64,000 nucleotides of DNA from Rhodocyclaceae bacterium (lineage in GTDB: Bacteria > Pseudomonadota > Gammaproteobacteria > Burkholderiales > Rhodocyclaceae): positions 23,980-87,979 of the forward strand of contig JAQTZQ010000001.1 in the NCBI GenBank assembly GCA_028687645.1, written 5' to 3'. This document shows positions 17,452 through 25,909 of this stretch, one piece after another. The position numbers were made by a program, and so were the translations under genes. The notes below the pieces were generated by a model. That model searched no databases. It worked only from the letters and a program-made list of their open reading frames with translations, and was not told the origin of the DNA. The number at the start of each line of letters is the position of its first letter. Positions within the stretch are counted from its first letter, which is position 1.

Positions 17452-17838
17452 TTAAGGCATATCGCTTGAGTAAACAAGCTGACGCTGATGTTTCAGAGCC
17501 AGCAACACTACATCAGTCTCCGAGTGGGCGTAGAGCGCGATATGCTGGCCGACAACGTACTCCCTAAGGTTCGGCAGCCCAGCTTGCTCCGCCAGTTGCA
17601 ATACCGCCTCAAGTCTAAGCTGAGCCTGTATTGACGTTGCTGCCAGAAAACGGGCAGGCCGCCCACCAGCAGGTGACCACTGCAATACTGCAACCATTTC
17701 TCGCAGTTCAGCTTTCAGCTTGGTTAAACGTGCATCGGCGCTGTCAGCGTCCTGCTGAATAAAGAACTGGTGAGCAGCATCCAAATTGGCAATGAAGTTC
17801 GGCGCAGCCTCAACTTTGGCGTTTAACGGTAGTGCCAT
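17452..17838 (-). CDS. RelE/ParE-superfamily toxin
   Basis: 128 residues. The C-terminal strand region, LREYVVGQHIALYAHSETDVVLLALKHQRQLVY, follows the ParE/RelE pattern of alternating strands ending in a 'LkHqRq' basic tip. The N-terminal half is two helices. RelE-type toxins cleave mRNA at the ribosome and ParE-type toxins poison gyrase; the sequence alone does not say which. It starts 4 bases after the stop of a Phd/YefM-type antitoxin gene, the usual antitoxin-first order. It is slightly longer than typical RelE (85-105 residues). Confidence 0.75.
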   Translation of the reverse strand: MALPLNAKVEAAPNFIANLDAAHQFFIQQDADSADARLTKLKAELREMVAVLQWSPAGGRPARFLAATSIQAQLRLEAVLQLAEQAGLPNLREYVVGQHIALYAHSETDVVLLALKHQRQLVYSSDMP

Positions 17839-17842
17839 AGCC

Positions 17843-18118
17843 TCAGGTCAAGGCTTTCATCAGATCAACATTCGATACACGCTTGCCTGCCAAGACTTCA
17901 CGCAAACCAGTTTCGGCTTCTGTTAATAGCACCAAACTGGCATGTTCTTGCTCTAACGCGCGGTAGTAATCCAGTTTCTTGGCATCAACCAAAGCAACAT
18001 AAGCAGAGCCGTTTTTGGTCAGCAGCTTCTCCGCACCATTCACCACATCATCAGCCAACTCGGTAAGGCGAGCACGTGCCTCGCTGATGGGCACGACATC
18101 CTGTGCGCTGTAACTCAT
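17843..18118 (-). CDS. Phd/YefM-type antitoxin
   Basis: 91 residues. The N-terminus, VVPISEARARLTELADDVVNGAEKLLTKNGSAYVALVDAKKLDYY, is the Phd/YefM fold that binds operator DNA. The C-terminal ~40 residues are the flexible toxin-neutralising tail. Just upstream, ACGTTAACGT at 18138-18147 is a perfect palindrome and a plausible autoregulatory operator. The toxin gene follows 4 bases later. Confidence 0.82.
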   Translation of the reverse strand: MSYSAQDVVPISEARARLTELADDVVNGAEKLLTKNGSAYVALVDAKKLDYYRALEQEHASLVLLTEAETGLREVLAGKRVSNVDLMKALT

Positions 18119-18186
18119 TTCAAACCCCTTAATGAATACGTTAACGTTTACTCTAGCAGATTTGACGTACTAGCTACGCAGCTTAA

Positions 18187-19383
18187 CTAATCATTGGCAC
18201 GATAGCGTTCATGATCTGCGAACAATGCTTCGGGTGTTTTGATGGCAGTGGAGACAGCGGTCGAAGAAAAAACATAACACTCGAACTCATCTGGTAGGGC
18301 GAAATCGTCGGTTGCAGCCAAATACCGCTCCAAATCCTGATGCGCGGCCAACTGCTTGGCGTTGGCAACAGGGATTTTCAAATCAATGCCTATCGCTTTA
18401 ATGACCTTGCAGGCGTTCGCAAATGCGGCATGAGATTTCCTCTGGCTGGCGAACATCGTATGGCGGCGAGGATCGTGCCCATCAAAGTACCAAGCCAATA
18501 AATCCTTCTGCGCACTGCTCAGGCCAGTCAGTTCCTGGTCACCAGGCATTGACGTTGGAAATTTCTGGTTGAGGCCAAAATCGTCCTGGACCAAAGCCAG
18601 AATTTCGGCATTTATACTGTCACTATCACTTTGCCAATTAGCTGGATTGACTTTGTCGTTGCGCGTCAGCCAGTGTTTGTTCAGTTCTACCTCGATAAAC
18701 AGATATTCTTGGCACAACGTAAGGTAAAAGTCAGGGATTTCCTCGACATCGAGGGTATAGGGCACCCTGGACATCCAGAAGTGTGGGTCGTTGAGGGCAA
18801 AAAATCGCACACTGTGATCCTTGAGGTGCAACTCCCAGTGGCCGTTGCGCTGGCTGCCATGAAATTGCAGTTGATCACGATAAGCCGTCGTCCAAGAAAC
18901 TTTCTGGTTATGTAGGAGCTCTGCACGGTCAGACAACGTACTGACGGCCAGACGAACTTCCTCGAGACTCTCCAGCGGTACGAATAAACCGGCAGTCGCG
19001 TTAAGGACCTTGCTACGTTCAACGCTGAACAATTTGACCAAATCCAAGGGGCGATCCCAAAAAATCAGCCACTCCTGTAGCAAGCTCAACGCAAGCTGTG
19101 CAGCCATAGGCATGTCGTTGTGAGTCAAAAGCTCGCAACTGACGGTGCAATCTCCGGGATAGAGTTCGACTTGGTAGCCCTTGAAGCGTCCCGACGCGCC
19201 ATAGACAACAGATATGGCAAATTCGCTGCCGGTGATGTAGGAAAACGGCATGATTGGTGAAGGCACCGTCTTGCTGCGTAATTCGACACAGTCGCTGCTA
19301 CCTGAGTAACCCGGCAAGGCTCGTAGCACCTTGCGCCGAAGGTCGGTTGTATCGGGATAAAAGTTAATAGTGAGTTTTCTCAT
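18187..19383 (-). CDS. Divergent phage/plasmid II/X-family replication-protein homologue
   Basis: 398 residues. I place it by comparison with the protein at 20549-21484 and the clearer II/X replication protein at 22978-24114. All three share, in order, a segment with an 'ATAxFxV..xSxE' pattern (here NATAGLFVPLESLEE), a short 'VxFxALxDP' strand, and an FIEVELNKHWLTRN..NPANW helix aligned with the RVELTLRN..NPLVW block of the canonical protein. Those proteins nick one strand to start rolling-circle replication. It is longer than its relatives, with an extra C-terminal ~100 residues. GGAG precedes the ATG. No nicking tyrosine can be confidently named. Confidence 0.5.
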   Translation of the reverse strand: MRKLTINFYPDTTDLRRKVLRALPGYSGSSDCVELRSKTVPSPIMPFSYITGSEFAISVVYGASGRFKGYQVELYPGDCTVSCELLTHNDMPMAAQLALSLLQEWLIFWDRPLDLVKLFSVERSKVLNATAGLFVPLESLEEVRLAVSTLSDRAELLHNQKVSWTTAYRDQLQFHGSQRNGHWELHLKDHSVRFFALNDPHFWMSRVPYTLDVEEIPDFYLTLCQEYLFIEVELNKHWLTRNDKVNPANWQSDSDSINAEILALVQDDFGLNQKFPTSMPGDQELTGLSSAQKDLLAWYFDGHDPRRHTMFASQRKSHAAFANACKVIKAIGIDLKIPVANAKQLAAHQDLERYLAATDDFALPDEFECYVFSSTAVSTAIKTPEALFADHERYRAND

Positions 19384-19511
19384 GATTTGCTCCGGGAAGT
19401 GATGTCAACGAATAGGCAGCGCGAACCAGCTCGCTGCTGTTATGTTGGCTTTACAGTATTTGGCGACAAAAAATAAGCCGCACAAAGTTGGTTTGAAATA
19501 AGGTGCGCAGA

Positions 19512-20237
19512 TCAGCAGAACATCGTTTGACTCATCCCTAATACCGGGCAATACAATTTTACGGAGGTGTCATCAACCGGAAGTGCGCTGTCCGAGTCAA
19601 ATACGTGCGCCTTGATCCAGCACCGAAACGAAAGCGTTTTGCCGGTGCCATCATCCCCATAGTAGGGAAACTCAATTGCGCTGAAATGATCGAGGTAGCG
19701 ACCAGTGCATAGCGACCCGGCAGTCCTCATTCTATAAAGCGTAACCACTATGCCTAAATAATATGGGCCAACTTGCAACATTTGACGCACGTTTCCAAAA
19801 TCGCCCTCAGAACTTCCTGGGCTACCTGAGAAACGGTAAAGGCCTTGACGATTAATCAACCTTATATCGACTGTTGTCCCGTCATCTAGTGCTTCGCCGC
19901 AGCGACATGGGTGGCTGTGAAAATCCCCCATATACTCCAACGTGGGCATGATTTGCATATGCACCGCTTGATGCAACACGTCGGACTGGCGGTAGCTTTC
20001 GCATGAGTTCGGCTGACGGTCTACGATTGTGTGTACGCTGGCATACGTCAGATCAAGTTGCACTGTCGAACTGTTGCCGTTGAGGCCAACCGTTTTCCGG
20101 CCAAAGAGAGAACCACAGGTCTCGACGGGGATATGGTTGCCGCTACTCAGGTTGCTCGGCAAGGGAACGATGTAAGACTCAAACGCCGACGCCAAAATAT
20201 GAGCGAGTGCTAGATCGTGAAGATGAATATTAATCAT
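19512..20237 (-). CDS. JAB/MPN-domain (JAMM) metalloprotease-like protein
   Basis: 241 residues from the ATG at 20237. The JAMM zinc motif is nearly complete: E39 in VETCGSLFG, then H107 and H109 in GDFHSHP, and T121-x-x-D124 in place of the usual S-x-x-D. JAMM proteases remove ubiquitin-like proteins or cut peptide bonds; bacterial members occur in Ub-like conjugation, phage tail and defence systems. No E1- or E2-like enzyme lies in the window. It sits between two divergent replication-protein paralogues on the same strand. The last ~100 residues carry no motif I recognise. Confidence 0.72.
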   Translation of the reverse strand: MINIHLHDLALAHILASAFESYIVPLPSNLSSGNHIPVETCGSLFGRKTVGLNGNSSTVQLDLTYASVHTIVDRQPNSCESYRQSDVLHQAVHMQIMPTLEYMGDFHSHPCRCGEALDDGTTVDIRLINRQGLYRFSGSPGSSEGDFGNVRQMLQVGPYYLGIVVTLYRMRTAGSLCTGRYLDHFSAIEFPYYGDDGTGKTLSFRCWIKAHVFDSDSALPVDDTSVKLYCPVLGMSQTMFC

Positions 20238-20548
20238 GGTCAATCTCAATTGATAGCCAGGCCCTGGCTTGTAGTTGAGGGCCTGGTGAAGTTAATTGGT
20301 AAAGGCAATCCGATAGGCAGTGACGCGGAGTCGGCTCGGATTCCCATAACAAAGCGACGTATGCTGGTTCAGCAAGCAGGTTGCATCAGTCGAACATACA
20401 GGCTGGGCGCACATCAAAAAGCCCTAGTGATTTTTATGAACTGGGGCTTTTCCTCGGTTGCTGGCATCACTGGAGTTCAATAGTCGAGGTACGCCATCGG
20501 CTTCAGGTAAAACTTCAGCTTAGCCACCCTTGAAAGGGTGGCAAAAAA
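20238..20548. other. Non-coding spacer with hairpins
   Basis: No gene found. It holds a 9-bp hairpin (CCAGGCCCT at 20257-20265 pairing with AGGGCCTGG at 20278-20286), the terminator at 20417-20451, and an 8-bp hairpin GCCACCCT-TGAA-AGGGTGGC at 20523-20542 just after the stop of the downstream-most gene on the minus strand. Confidence 0.6.
20417..20451 (-). terminator. Rho-independent terminator for the 20549-21484 transcript
   Basis: On the minus strand an 11-bp stem (AAAAGCCCCAG with its partner at the other arm, one G-U pair) closes a 13-base loop and runs into TTTTTG. It lies about 100 bases past the stop of the minus-strand gene at 20549. Confidence 0.65.
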
Positions 20549-21484
20549 TCACAATTTCGGCTCAATGACTCGAGCCAGTTCGGGCAAGAATGTGACAGCA
20601 GCCTTCGGGCCGAAGTAATAGCGTTCCCACTGCAATGGAATATCGAAGTTGGTCGTGAAATTCAACATTTTCTTAATGCTTTTAGGTGGGAGAGACTCCT
20701 GATCCCAGAGTGCACCACATAGCCAGGATTGAACGGCATCGTAAGCTGAGGAATCCCATGCATTTGGGTTTTGATATTTATTTTGAATCAACCAATTCCG
20801 AGTTAGATTCGCCTCAAATTTTACAAAACGATCAGCATCGTATTTCATTTGTTCAGGGATGCAGACCCAGCGTATACCAGGAAAATTTGCGGACTCAATC
20901 AGGGCGTCCGGATCAGACATTGCATAGAAATTTACGCAAGATCCATCATGTTCAACGCAGAAAGATTTGATGGGATCCAGAGCTATTTTACGTTCTGGAT
21001 CACGTCTCTTCATTGTCAAGAATAGTTTGGCTTCAGCCAAAATTGCGTCCTCTTCAGAGCGACATTTAACAAAAAATGCAGCTGTTGCATCAATCAACTG
21101 CATTGCTTCTAAATCAAAATATTCAATGTACTTTTCAGCCTTCAATTTTGCTGAGTTAAGAACGTCCTTCAAGACAAATTCAGCGACCTTTACTGACAGT
21201 TGAACATCGTTTTTAAGAAAAAGACTGTGGCCGACCGCAGCATCTGCTGGACTGAAGGAAATCCGAATCGCGTGAGCTTGCCAATAGCCATTTACCTCGC
21301 GTTCAATCAAAGCATGGTCGTATGTCGCGCCGGTCGTTAATAGTGAGCCGCTACTGCGGCAACAGTGAACACGATCACCATCCCAGATGTTTGTATATTC
21401 ATCATCGTATTCAGCCCGAAGCAATTCAGAACCACTTTCAGATAGGGCGTTACGAAAAGGGACATCAAAAGTAACATGTTGCAT
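20549..21484 (-). CDS. Divergent phage/plasmid II/X-family replication-protein homologue
   Basis: 311 residues from the ATG at 21484, preceded by AAGGAAATT. The stretch IDATAAFFVKCRSEEDAILAE lines up with LDYAVHCDTRSEDSAIFLQE of the canonical protein at 22978-24114. The later FVKFEANLTRNWLIQNKYQNPNAW lines up with its RIELTLRNKYLKE..NNPLVW block. A VGHSLFLKNDV segment matches the conserved 'GHN.f..dd' turn of that family. It is also a paralogue of the 18187-19383 protein. The presence of three such proteins within 6 kb is odd. Function as a replication initiator is inferred from family, not from catalytic residues. Confidence 0.55.
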   Translation of the reverse strand: MQHVTFDVPFRNALSESGSELLRAEYDDEYTNIWDGDRVHCCRSSGSLLTTGATYDHALIEREVNGYWQAHAIRISFSPADAAVGHSLFLKNDVQLSVKVAEFVLKDVLNSAKLKAEKYIEYFDLEAMQLIDATAAFFVKCRSEEDAILAEAKLFLTMKRRDPERKIALDPIKSFCVEHDGSCVNFYAMSDPDALIESANFPGIRWVCIPEQMKYDADRFVKFEANLTRNWLIQNKYQNPNAWDSSAYDAVQSWLCGALWDQESLPPKSIKKMLNFTTNFDIPLQWERYYFGPKAAVTFLPELARVIEPKL

Positions 21485-21944
21485 AATAATTTCCTTATTT
21501 TCCAGAACCTCTCCGTTATAAACGGAGTCCGTTCCGCAGCGTTGTTTAAAATGCCTGAACATGTATTTGCTCAAGCACTAAGTGTTTACAGTTTTCGGTT
21601 GTGACTTTTACAGTCATGAATGCGTTTTTTTATCAGTCATTTCAGAACTGATCGCATCCTTGCTGGACGATTAATGCAAGATGATCAGGCGTGTCGGAAT
21701 AGCGTTTCTTTGTTATCTGTGCATCCATGGCGATGCAATGCGCAATTTATGTCGAGCACTTCTGCTCCATCTAAGACTGCCGATCAGCCTTTTTGAAGAG
21801 GATCACTGCTCTGGTAAAAACTGCAAAATTGGCATCAAGCAAACAACAAACACTGCTTTATTTAGGGCCCACAGAGACTCTGGTTTTAACGTCGATAAAG
21901 GATGGCGCTGCCTTTTGAACAACCACCATCCTGAGCATCTTTAA
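21485..21944. other. Non-coding stretch, nothing clear
   Basis: I see no convincing gene. The left part is AT-rich and should hold the promoter of the minus-strand gene at 20549-21484; TTTACAGT occurs twice within 22 bases near 21587-21615. A plus-strand frame at 21681-21944 has Cys/His-rich, unlikely composition and no ribosome site. Confidence 0.4.
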
Positions 21945-22121
21945 TTAATCAAACAGAGTCTTTGCTCCAGGAGGACGCCGCCCCTTAGCGTTCTTAAGAC
22001 CAGGCGGCTTCGCACGCATTTTGATGCGCTTCACGGCATTTTCCCGGATAGCCTTGGCAATGGCTGGAGAAGCATCTGGAGGGGTGTGGCACAGCCACTG
22101 GGGTTTAGCATTCTTGCTCAT
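21945..22121 (-). CDS. Small basic protein
   Basis: 58 residues, strongly basic, with KRIKMRAKPPGLKNAKGRRPPG near the C-terminus. Its ATG overlaps the stop of the upstream minus-strand gene (ATGA), and GAAGG lies before it. Such small basic proteins next to a rolling-circle replication gene can be nucleic-acid binders, but no family is recognised. Confidence 0.5.
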   Translation of the reverse strand: MSKNAKPQWLCHTPPDASPAIAKAIRENAVKRIKMRAKPPGLKNAKGRRPPGAKTLFD

Positions 22122-22447
22122 GGTTGCACCTTCGATTGATCTGTACGAACCGACGAATAGAGTTCAATAGTGAATCGACTGGTACTGCGCGGCACTTTCA
22201 GTTTGACCTTCTTGGCAAGAGGCTTGATGCCATCAGGGGTAAGCTCGAAGGTGATGCACTGAGTTGCAGGAAAGCTTTTGAAGCTTTTTACCGATTCCTT
22301 GTTACACGGTTTCAAACCAAAGCCCCCGAGTATTGGACGAACAGGCTCAGATACTTTGGCCGTTGATAGATCGCGAGTTATCAACTGGCAACGGGGCTTT
22401 ACATTGATTGCGAGCGATTCTGCTTTGGTAATACAATTATTTGACAT
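22118..22447 (-). CDS. Small hypothetical protein
   Basis: 109 residues. The ATG at 22447 follows GAGGAATAAGC, a strong ribosome site. The protein is Lys/Ser/Thr-rich and beta-prone, with CQLITRDLSTAKV and RSTSRFTIELYSS. In filamentous phages a small ssDNA-binding protein lies near the replication gene; size and position would fit, but the sequence gives no proof. It is coupled to the small basic gene that follows. Confidence 0.5.
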   Translation of the reverse strand: MSNNCITKAESLAINVKPRCQLITRDLSTAKVSEPVRPILGGFGLKPCNKESVKSFKSFPATQCITFELTPDGIKPLAKKVKLKVPRSTSRFTIELYSSVRTDQSKVQP

Positions 22448-22977
22448 GCTTATTCCTCGAAAAAACAATAATCATCAGCAAAAACTGACGGAGATTTCCG
22501 GGAATGCAGATGACTTGCTCAAGATCAGCAACAATTGCTGATTGCCAGTAATAGTGCCGAGCAAGCGCCTGTCGTAACAACACGACTGCATTCTTTAGTC
22601 TCGGCCCGCTGAATCAAACCTATGCATAGGCTCTCAGCTTGGCTTTCGAGTCAGGCCTACCGAAGCAGGCCACGGAGTTAAGGGTTATCGTTTGACCCCA
22701 ACTCACATAACTAGATTGTAGATGATGCAAAATATTTTGCAAGTGATTGAATACAAATATTTAATTTGTCACTTACCAAGGTATTGATTGGCGTTGAATG
22801 ACATTGATTTTCGTCATCTCATCCTTAGTCCGCCTTGCACGACCCTTTGCTGAACAGCGTTGATTTTCAGCTTCGCCTGTTTTTATTTTGCAAACAGGAG
22901 TCGTGCAGACCTTCGTTGCGCTTGTTGCAGTTGTTGCACGAATTTCAGCAGATCAGTGCAACAGGTTTAAGAAATCG
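22448..22977. other. Hairpin-rich non-coding region, possible rolling-circle origin
   Basis: 530 bases without a gene, next to the 3' end of the II/X replication gene. A cruciform-like structure lies at 22556-22605: an outer stem GCCGAG/CTCGGC encloses GTCGT-AACAAC-ACGAC. A hairpin GGCCT-N8-AGGCC follows at 22654-22671, and CCTGTTT/AAACAGG at 22876-22898. Clustered hairpins are typical of filamentous-phage intergenic regions. Which, if any, is an origin cannot be told from sequence. Confidence 0.45.
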
Positions 22978-24114
22978 TTAGCCCATCAGATTAGATATAT
23001 CCGAGGTTGAATTGGAATCAGCATTGTCGATGTGGGCCATCATGGCATTGAATAAATCACGGTTGGAGCGGTACCTGATGCCATCACGAAGTAACTGACG
23101 AGCTTGCATAAAAGAATGGCTGATGTGGTGTTGTCCAATAGGGAGGGCTATGTCGATACCAGTGCTTTTCTTGATTTTATCTCGAATGCTTTTATACGCT
23201 CTTTGGTCATAAATGCTCGAAATCGAAACACCCGCAGCGTGAGCAGCAATAACAGCTTTGTGCGCGTTAGTTAGTTTTGATTTTGACTTGATTGGTAGTA
23301 AATGCTTTCCGTTAATACCTGACAACAAGGTTTTGATGCGTTGTTTCAAGAGAGTCTTAGCGTACTTGTTCCTCCACACCAACGGGTTGTTTAGTTTTAA
23401 ATCCGAGCTTCTCGATGACTTGGCTTCTTTCAAATATTTGTTGCGTAAAGTAAGCTCAATTCGCACTAGCTGATTGCTGACAATCTCGATTTCTTTGCCG
23501 TATAAAACATCATATAGGCCGCCTTTGGCTTTAATTTCTCGGCCTTTCATGTACGTCTTAAAAGTCCGGCGCTTAGAGCTTTGACCAACGTACAATGTTT
23601 CATGATAGCGGTAGTGTGAATAGTTTGGCCGATTAAATGCCCAATGTTTCTTGATTTGCTCTTGTAGGAATATTGCAGAGTCTTCACTTCTTGTATCACA
23701 GTGAACAGCATAATCAAGTCTGTACAAGATAAAATCGCCTTGTTCAACAGCATTAATCTCCTCCTGGCTAGGGGTAATTCCAATAGCCTTGCACACCCTT
23801 TGAAATGTCTGAGAACACAAGTAAAGCAAGTCAGCAGTGCCGATAACATTCTGTCCTGTTAGCCACTTGATATACGAGCCATCAATAGTCAACGTTGTGC
23901 CATCACTAGATGATCTAACAGTGAGGCTGGCATTCCCGATGCTGTTGAATACCTGATTGCTGGTCATCGTAGGTTTATCGTTGTCGTAGGGTAGTGGCTT
24001 TCCCTGTGGTTGATGTGAAACCTTAAATTTTGCCTTCACATTATCGAATGTTGACGATGCAAAAACACCATTTATATACAAACCACTAAGACTTTTTTTC
24101 TGTTTATTATTCAT
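22978..24114 (-). CDS. Phage/plasmid replication initiation protein, II/X family
   Basis: 378 residues, the usual size for this family. Recognisable blocks are ILYRLDYAVHCDTRSEDSA (about 149-168), the TLYVGQSSKRRTFKTYMKGREI segment (about 193-214) and LVRIELTLRNKYLKE (about 236-250). Relatives such as gene II protein of filamentous phages nick the double-stranded form to start rolling-circle replication. No Zot, coat or assembly genes are nearby, so this is a replication module without a complete phage. A divergent H-NS-like gene lies upstream across a 235-base gap. Confidence 0.78.
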   Translation of the reverse strand: MNNKQKKSLSGLYINGVFASSTFDNVKAKFKVSHQPQGKPLPYDNDKPTMTSNQVFNSIGNASLTVRSSSDGTTLTIDGSYIKWLTGQNVIGTADLLYLCSQTFQRVCKAIGITPSQEEINAVEQGDFILYRLDYAVHCDTRSEDSAIFLQEQIKKHWAFNRPNYSHYRYHETLYVGQSSKRRTFKTYMKGREIKAKGGLYDVLYGKEIEIVSNQLVRIELTLRNKYLKEAKSSRSSDLKLNNPLVWRNKYAKTLLKQRIKTLLSGINGKHLLPIKSKSKLTNAHKAVIAAHAAGVSISSIYDQRAYKSIRDKIKKSTGIDIALPIGQHHISHSFMQARQLLRDGIRYRSNRDLFNAMMAHIDNADSNSTSDISNLMG

Positions 24115-24349
24115 TGTTGACCATTAAATTGTTGATTAACAAATAATTGTAGTAACGGTAAGTATTACAGTATTAACATGGTTGCGATTCCTGTTTGCTT
24201 TAATCGCATCGTGGTGCCTTGAATTATATGGCACCTAGATTTCAATGGGGATTGTTGCATGGCCGATAAAAATCAATGCTCTTTCTAACGCAGCATTTAT
24301 GCGATTTTTTACGTCATAATCACAGATCTCTTCATCAGGACGATTCGCC

Positions 24350-24661
24350 ATGGATATTTCTGCAATTGCCACCGCTGACCTCAAGGCCCTACTTGAACGT
24401 ATTCCGGCGGAACTCAAGCGCCGGGAAAATGAGGACAAGGCGAAAGCCCGTAAAGAAATTGAGGCAATCGCAGCAGCACATGGCTTCTCGCTTGATGATC
24501 TGCTTGGTGGAGTGTCCGAGCCCAAGGTGAAAAAGGCTGTGGCCGTGAAGTATCGTCACCTGGAAAATGGCGACCTCGCGTGGACTGGTCGTGGTCGTCA
24601 GCCCAAGTGGGTGGCTGACTATCTCGCGTCAGGTGGCACACTCGAACATCTGATGGTTTAA
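24350..24661 (+). CDS. H-NS-family nucleoid-associated protein
   Basis: 103 residues. The N-terminal half is a charged coiled-coil dimerisation helix (IPAELKRRENEDKAKARKEI). The C-terminus carries the DNA-binding loop AVKYRHLENGDLAWTGRGRQPKWV, the hallmark of betaproteobacterial H-NS proteins. Such proteins silence AT-rich foreign DNA, and carried on elements they often mask the element's own genes. It is the only plus-strand gene in the 17-28 kb stretch. The following 24662-24914 holds nothing I recognise. Confidence 0.88.
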   Translation: MDISAIATADLKALLERIPAELKRRENEDKAKARKEIEAIAAAHGFSLDDLLGGVSEPKVKKAVAVKYRHLENGDLAWTGRGRQPKWVADYLASGGTLEHLMV

Positions 24662-24913
24662 CCCGGCCGGAAGGGGCTGCCTTGACGCGCTGAGCGGTTT
24701 TGGCGGAGGTAAGCTCGCATTGTGCTGTCCGCCGTTACTAAGCGGTGATGAGACGGGGCAGGGCTTGCCTGCGGTCGTGCGTTTATTGTTGCAGTCGTTT
24801 CGCTGGTTGCATGTTTTGCAAGAGTGGCATCGAAGGTGTGCAACAGAATCGCTGGCGTCACAAATTGACGGCGGGACTTACACCCGCAGGATCGCGCCCA
24901 TATTGGACGCACA

Positions 24914-24943
24914 AATAAAAAAGCCCTGATATATTCAGGGCTT
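24914..24943 (-). terminator. Rho-independent terminator after the 24953-25909 gene
   Basis: The 9-bp stem AAGCCCTGA/TCAGGGCTT (24921-24943) with a 5-base loop is followed on the minus strand by a run of six Ts. It begins 10 bases after the minus-strand stop. Confidence 0.8.
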
Positions 24944-24952
24944 GATATTTTG

Positions 24953-25909
24953 TCAGGCTGGGCTCCAGTCGTCCTGCGGTTCATCCACAGGGTCGGGACA
25001 TGCAGAGAACTTCAGTTGGCGGTCAATGAAATTGTGATCCGGCAGGATGTGAGGTGTCGGAACAATTATCTCCGCTGCATGACGCCAGACGGTCTGCCGA
25101 GTAACACCTAGTAATTTACCGGCTTCATCGTAACCCATAACCATGACGTGCCTGGCAAGCCACGCCAGTCGGTGTTTCAGTTCTTTATGAATAAATGACT
25201 CCGTCGTCAGCTTGGTGCTACCATCAATGTCCCAAATTGTAGACATCTGAAGATTGCCAATTGCAAGCCCACTGAGCCACTGACGGTTGAGGGAGTTAAC
25301 CGAGAATGAGGTGACTGCGCCGGCATAAGGTTCCGCGTGCTTCAACAACAAGTACTCATCCGCAAGCTCAGTGCATCCGATTGCATCCGGTGCTAGATCG
25401 CTTTGAAGGAAGACGATGAAGCAAATTTCCTTTTCGCGTGCATGTGTCTGAAGCTTAATAAAACTCTCGACCTGGCACGGTTGGAAAGTCGAACGAATCT
25501 GCTGCTGCATAGTGCATACGGTTTTCTTGCTCGGCTTTCCCGTCTTCAAAGTGACATACAACAAGCCTTCCGGACTGAAAACATCGAACTGATTTTTGCC
25601 CAAAAGCACTACACGAGGTAGCTCGCCTTCATCGCTCGCATAGTTGTTGCGATATAGGGCGTTGGCTTGTTCATGTTGGTTTTTACTTACCGACAGGAAC
25701 GAAACTAGGTGCTGCGATTTTTCAAACTCAAGCGTATACGCTGAGCAGCCACCAACCACCGCCTGTTCAAGTGCGCGACGGATGTAAATCAATGGAAGAT
25801 TGCTAGGCACCTGAACGATGTGAAGCCCAGGAACAGCAGGGGTTACCGCCTCAGACATGCCCGTCAGTTGATTGTTTTTCTCTTCCAATTCATTAGTTTT
25901 GATTGCCAT
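24953..25909 (-). CDS. Unknown protein with C-terminal helix-turn-helix
   Basis: 318 residues from the ATG at 25909, preceded by GAGGAAAAATA. I do not recognise the first 250 residues. Near the C-terminus, GYDEAGKLLGVTRQTVWRHAAEI is a clean helix-turn-helix. The last 20 residues are acidic. The start overlaps the stop of the excisionase-like gene by one base (TAATG), so they form an operon. Position between an AlpA-like gene and a replication module suggests a regulator or replication accessory protein, which is inference. Confidence 0.6.
   Translation of the reverse strand: MAIKTNELEEKNNQLTGMSEAVTPAVPGLHIVQVPSNLPLIYIRRALEQAVVGGCSAYTLEFEKSQHLVSFLSVSKNQHEQANALYRNNYASDEGELPRVVLLGKNQFDVFSPEGLLYVTLKTGKPSKKTVCTMQQQIRSTFQPCQVESFIKLQTHAREKEICFIVFLQSDLAPDAIGCTELADEYLLLKHAEPYAGAVTSFSVNSLNRQWLSGLAIGNLQMSTIWDIDGSTKLTTESFIHKELKHRLAWLARHVMVMGYDEAGKLLGVTRQTVWRHAAEIIVPTPHILPDHNFIDRQLKFSACPDPVDEPQDDWSPA

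Noticed and set aside
18187..21484. Bil-type ubiquitin-like conjugation system around the JAMM gene
   Set aside because: No ubiquitin-like, E1 or E2 protein is encoded nearby; the flanking proteins align with II/X replication proteins instead.
21681..21944. 87-codon plus-strand reading frame
   Set aside because: No ribosome site, mixed composition, lies against the direction of all neighbouring genes, and no recognisable motif.
23000..24000. CRISPR array or complete filamentous prophage near the II/X gene
   Set aside because: No regularly spaced repeats are present, and no Zot, coat or adsorption genes are found around the replication module.
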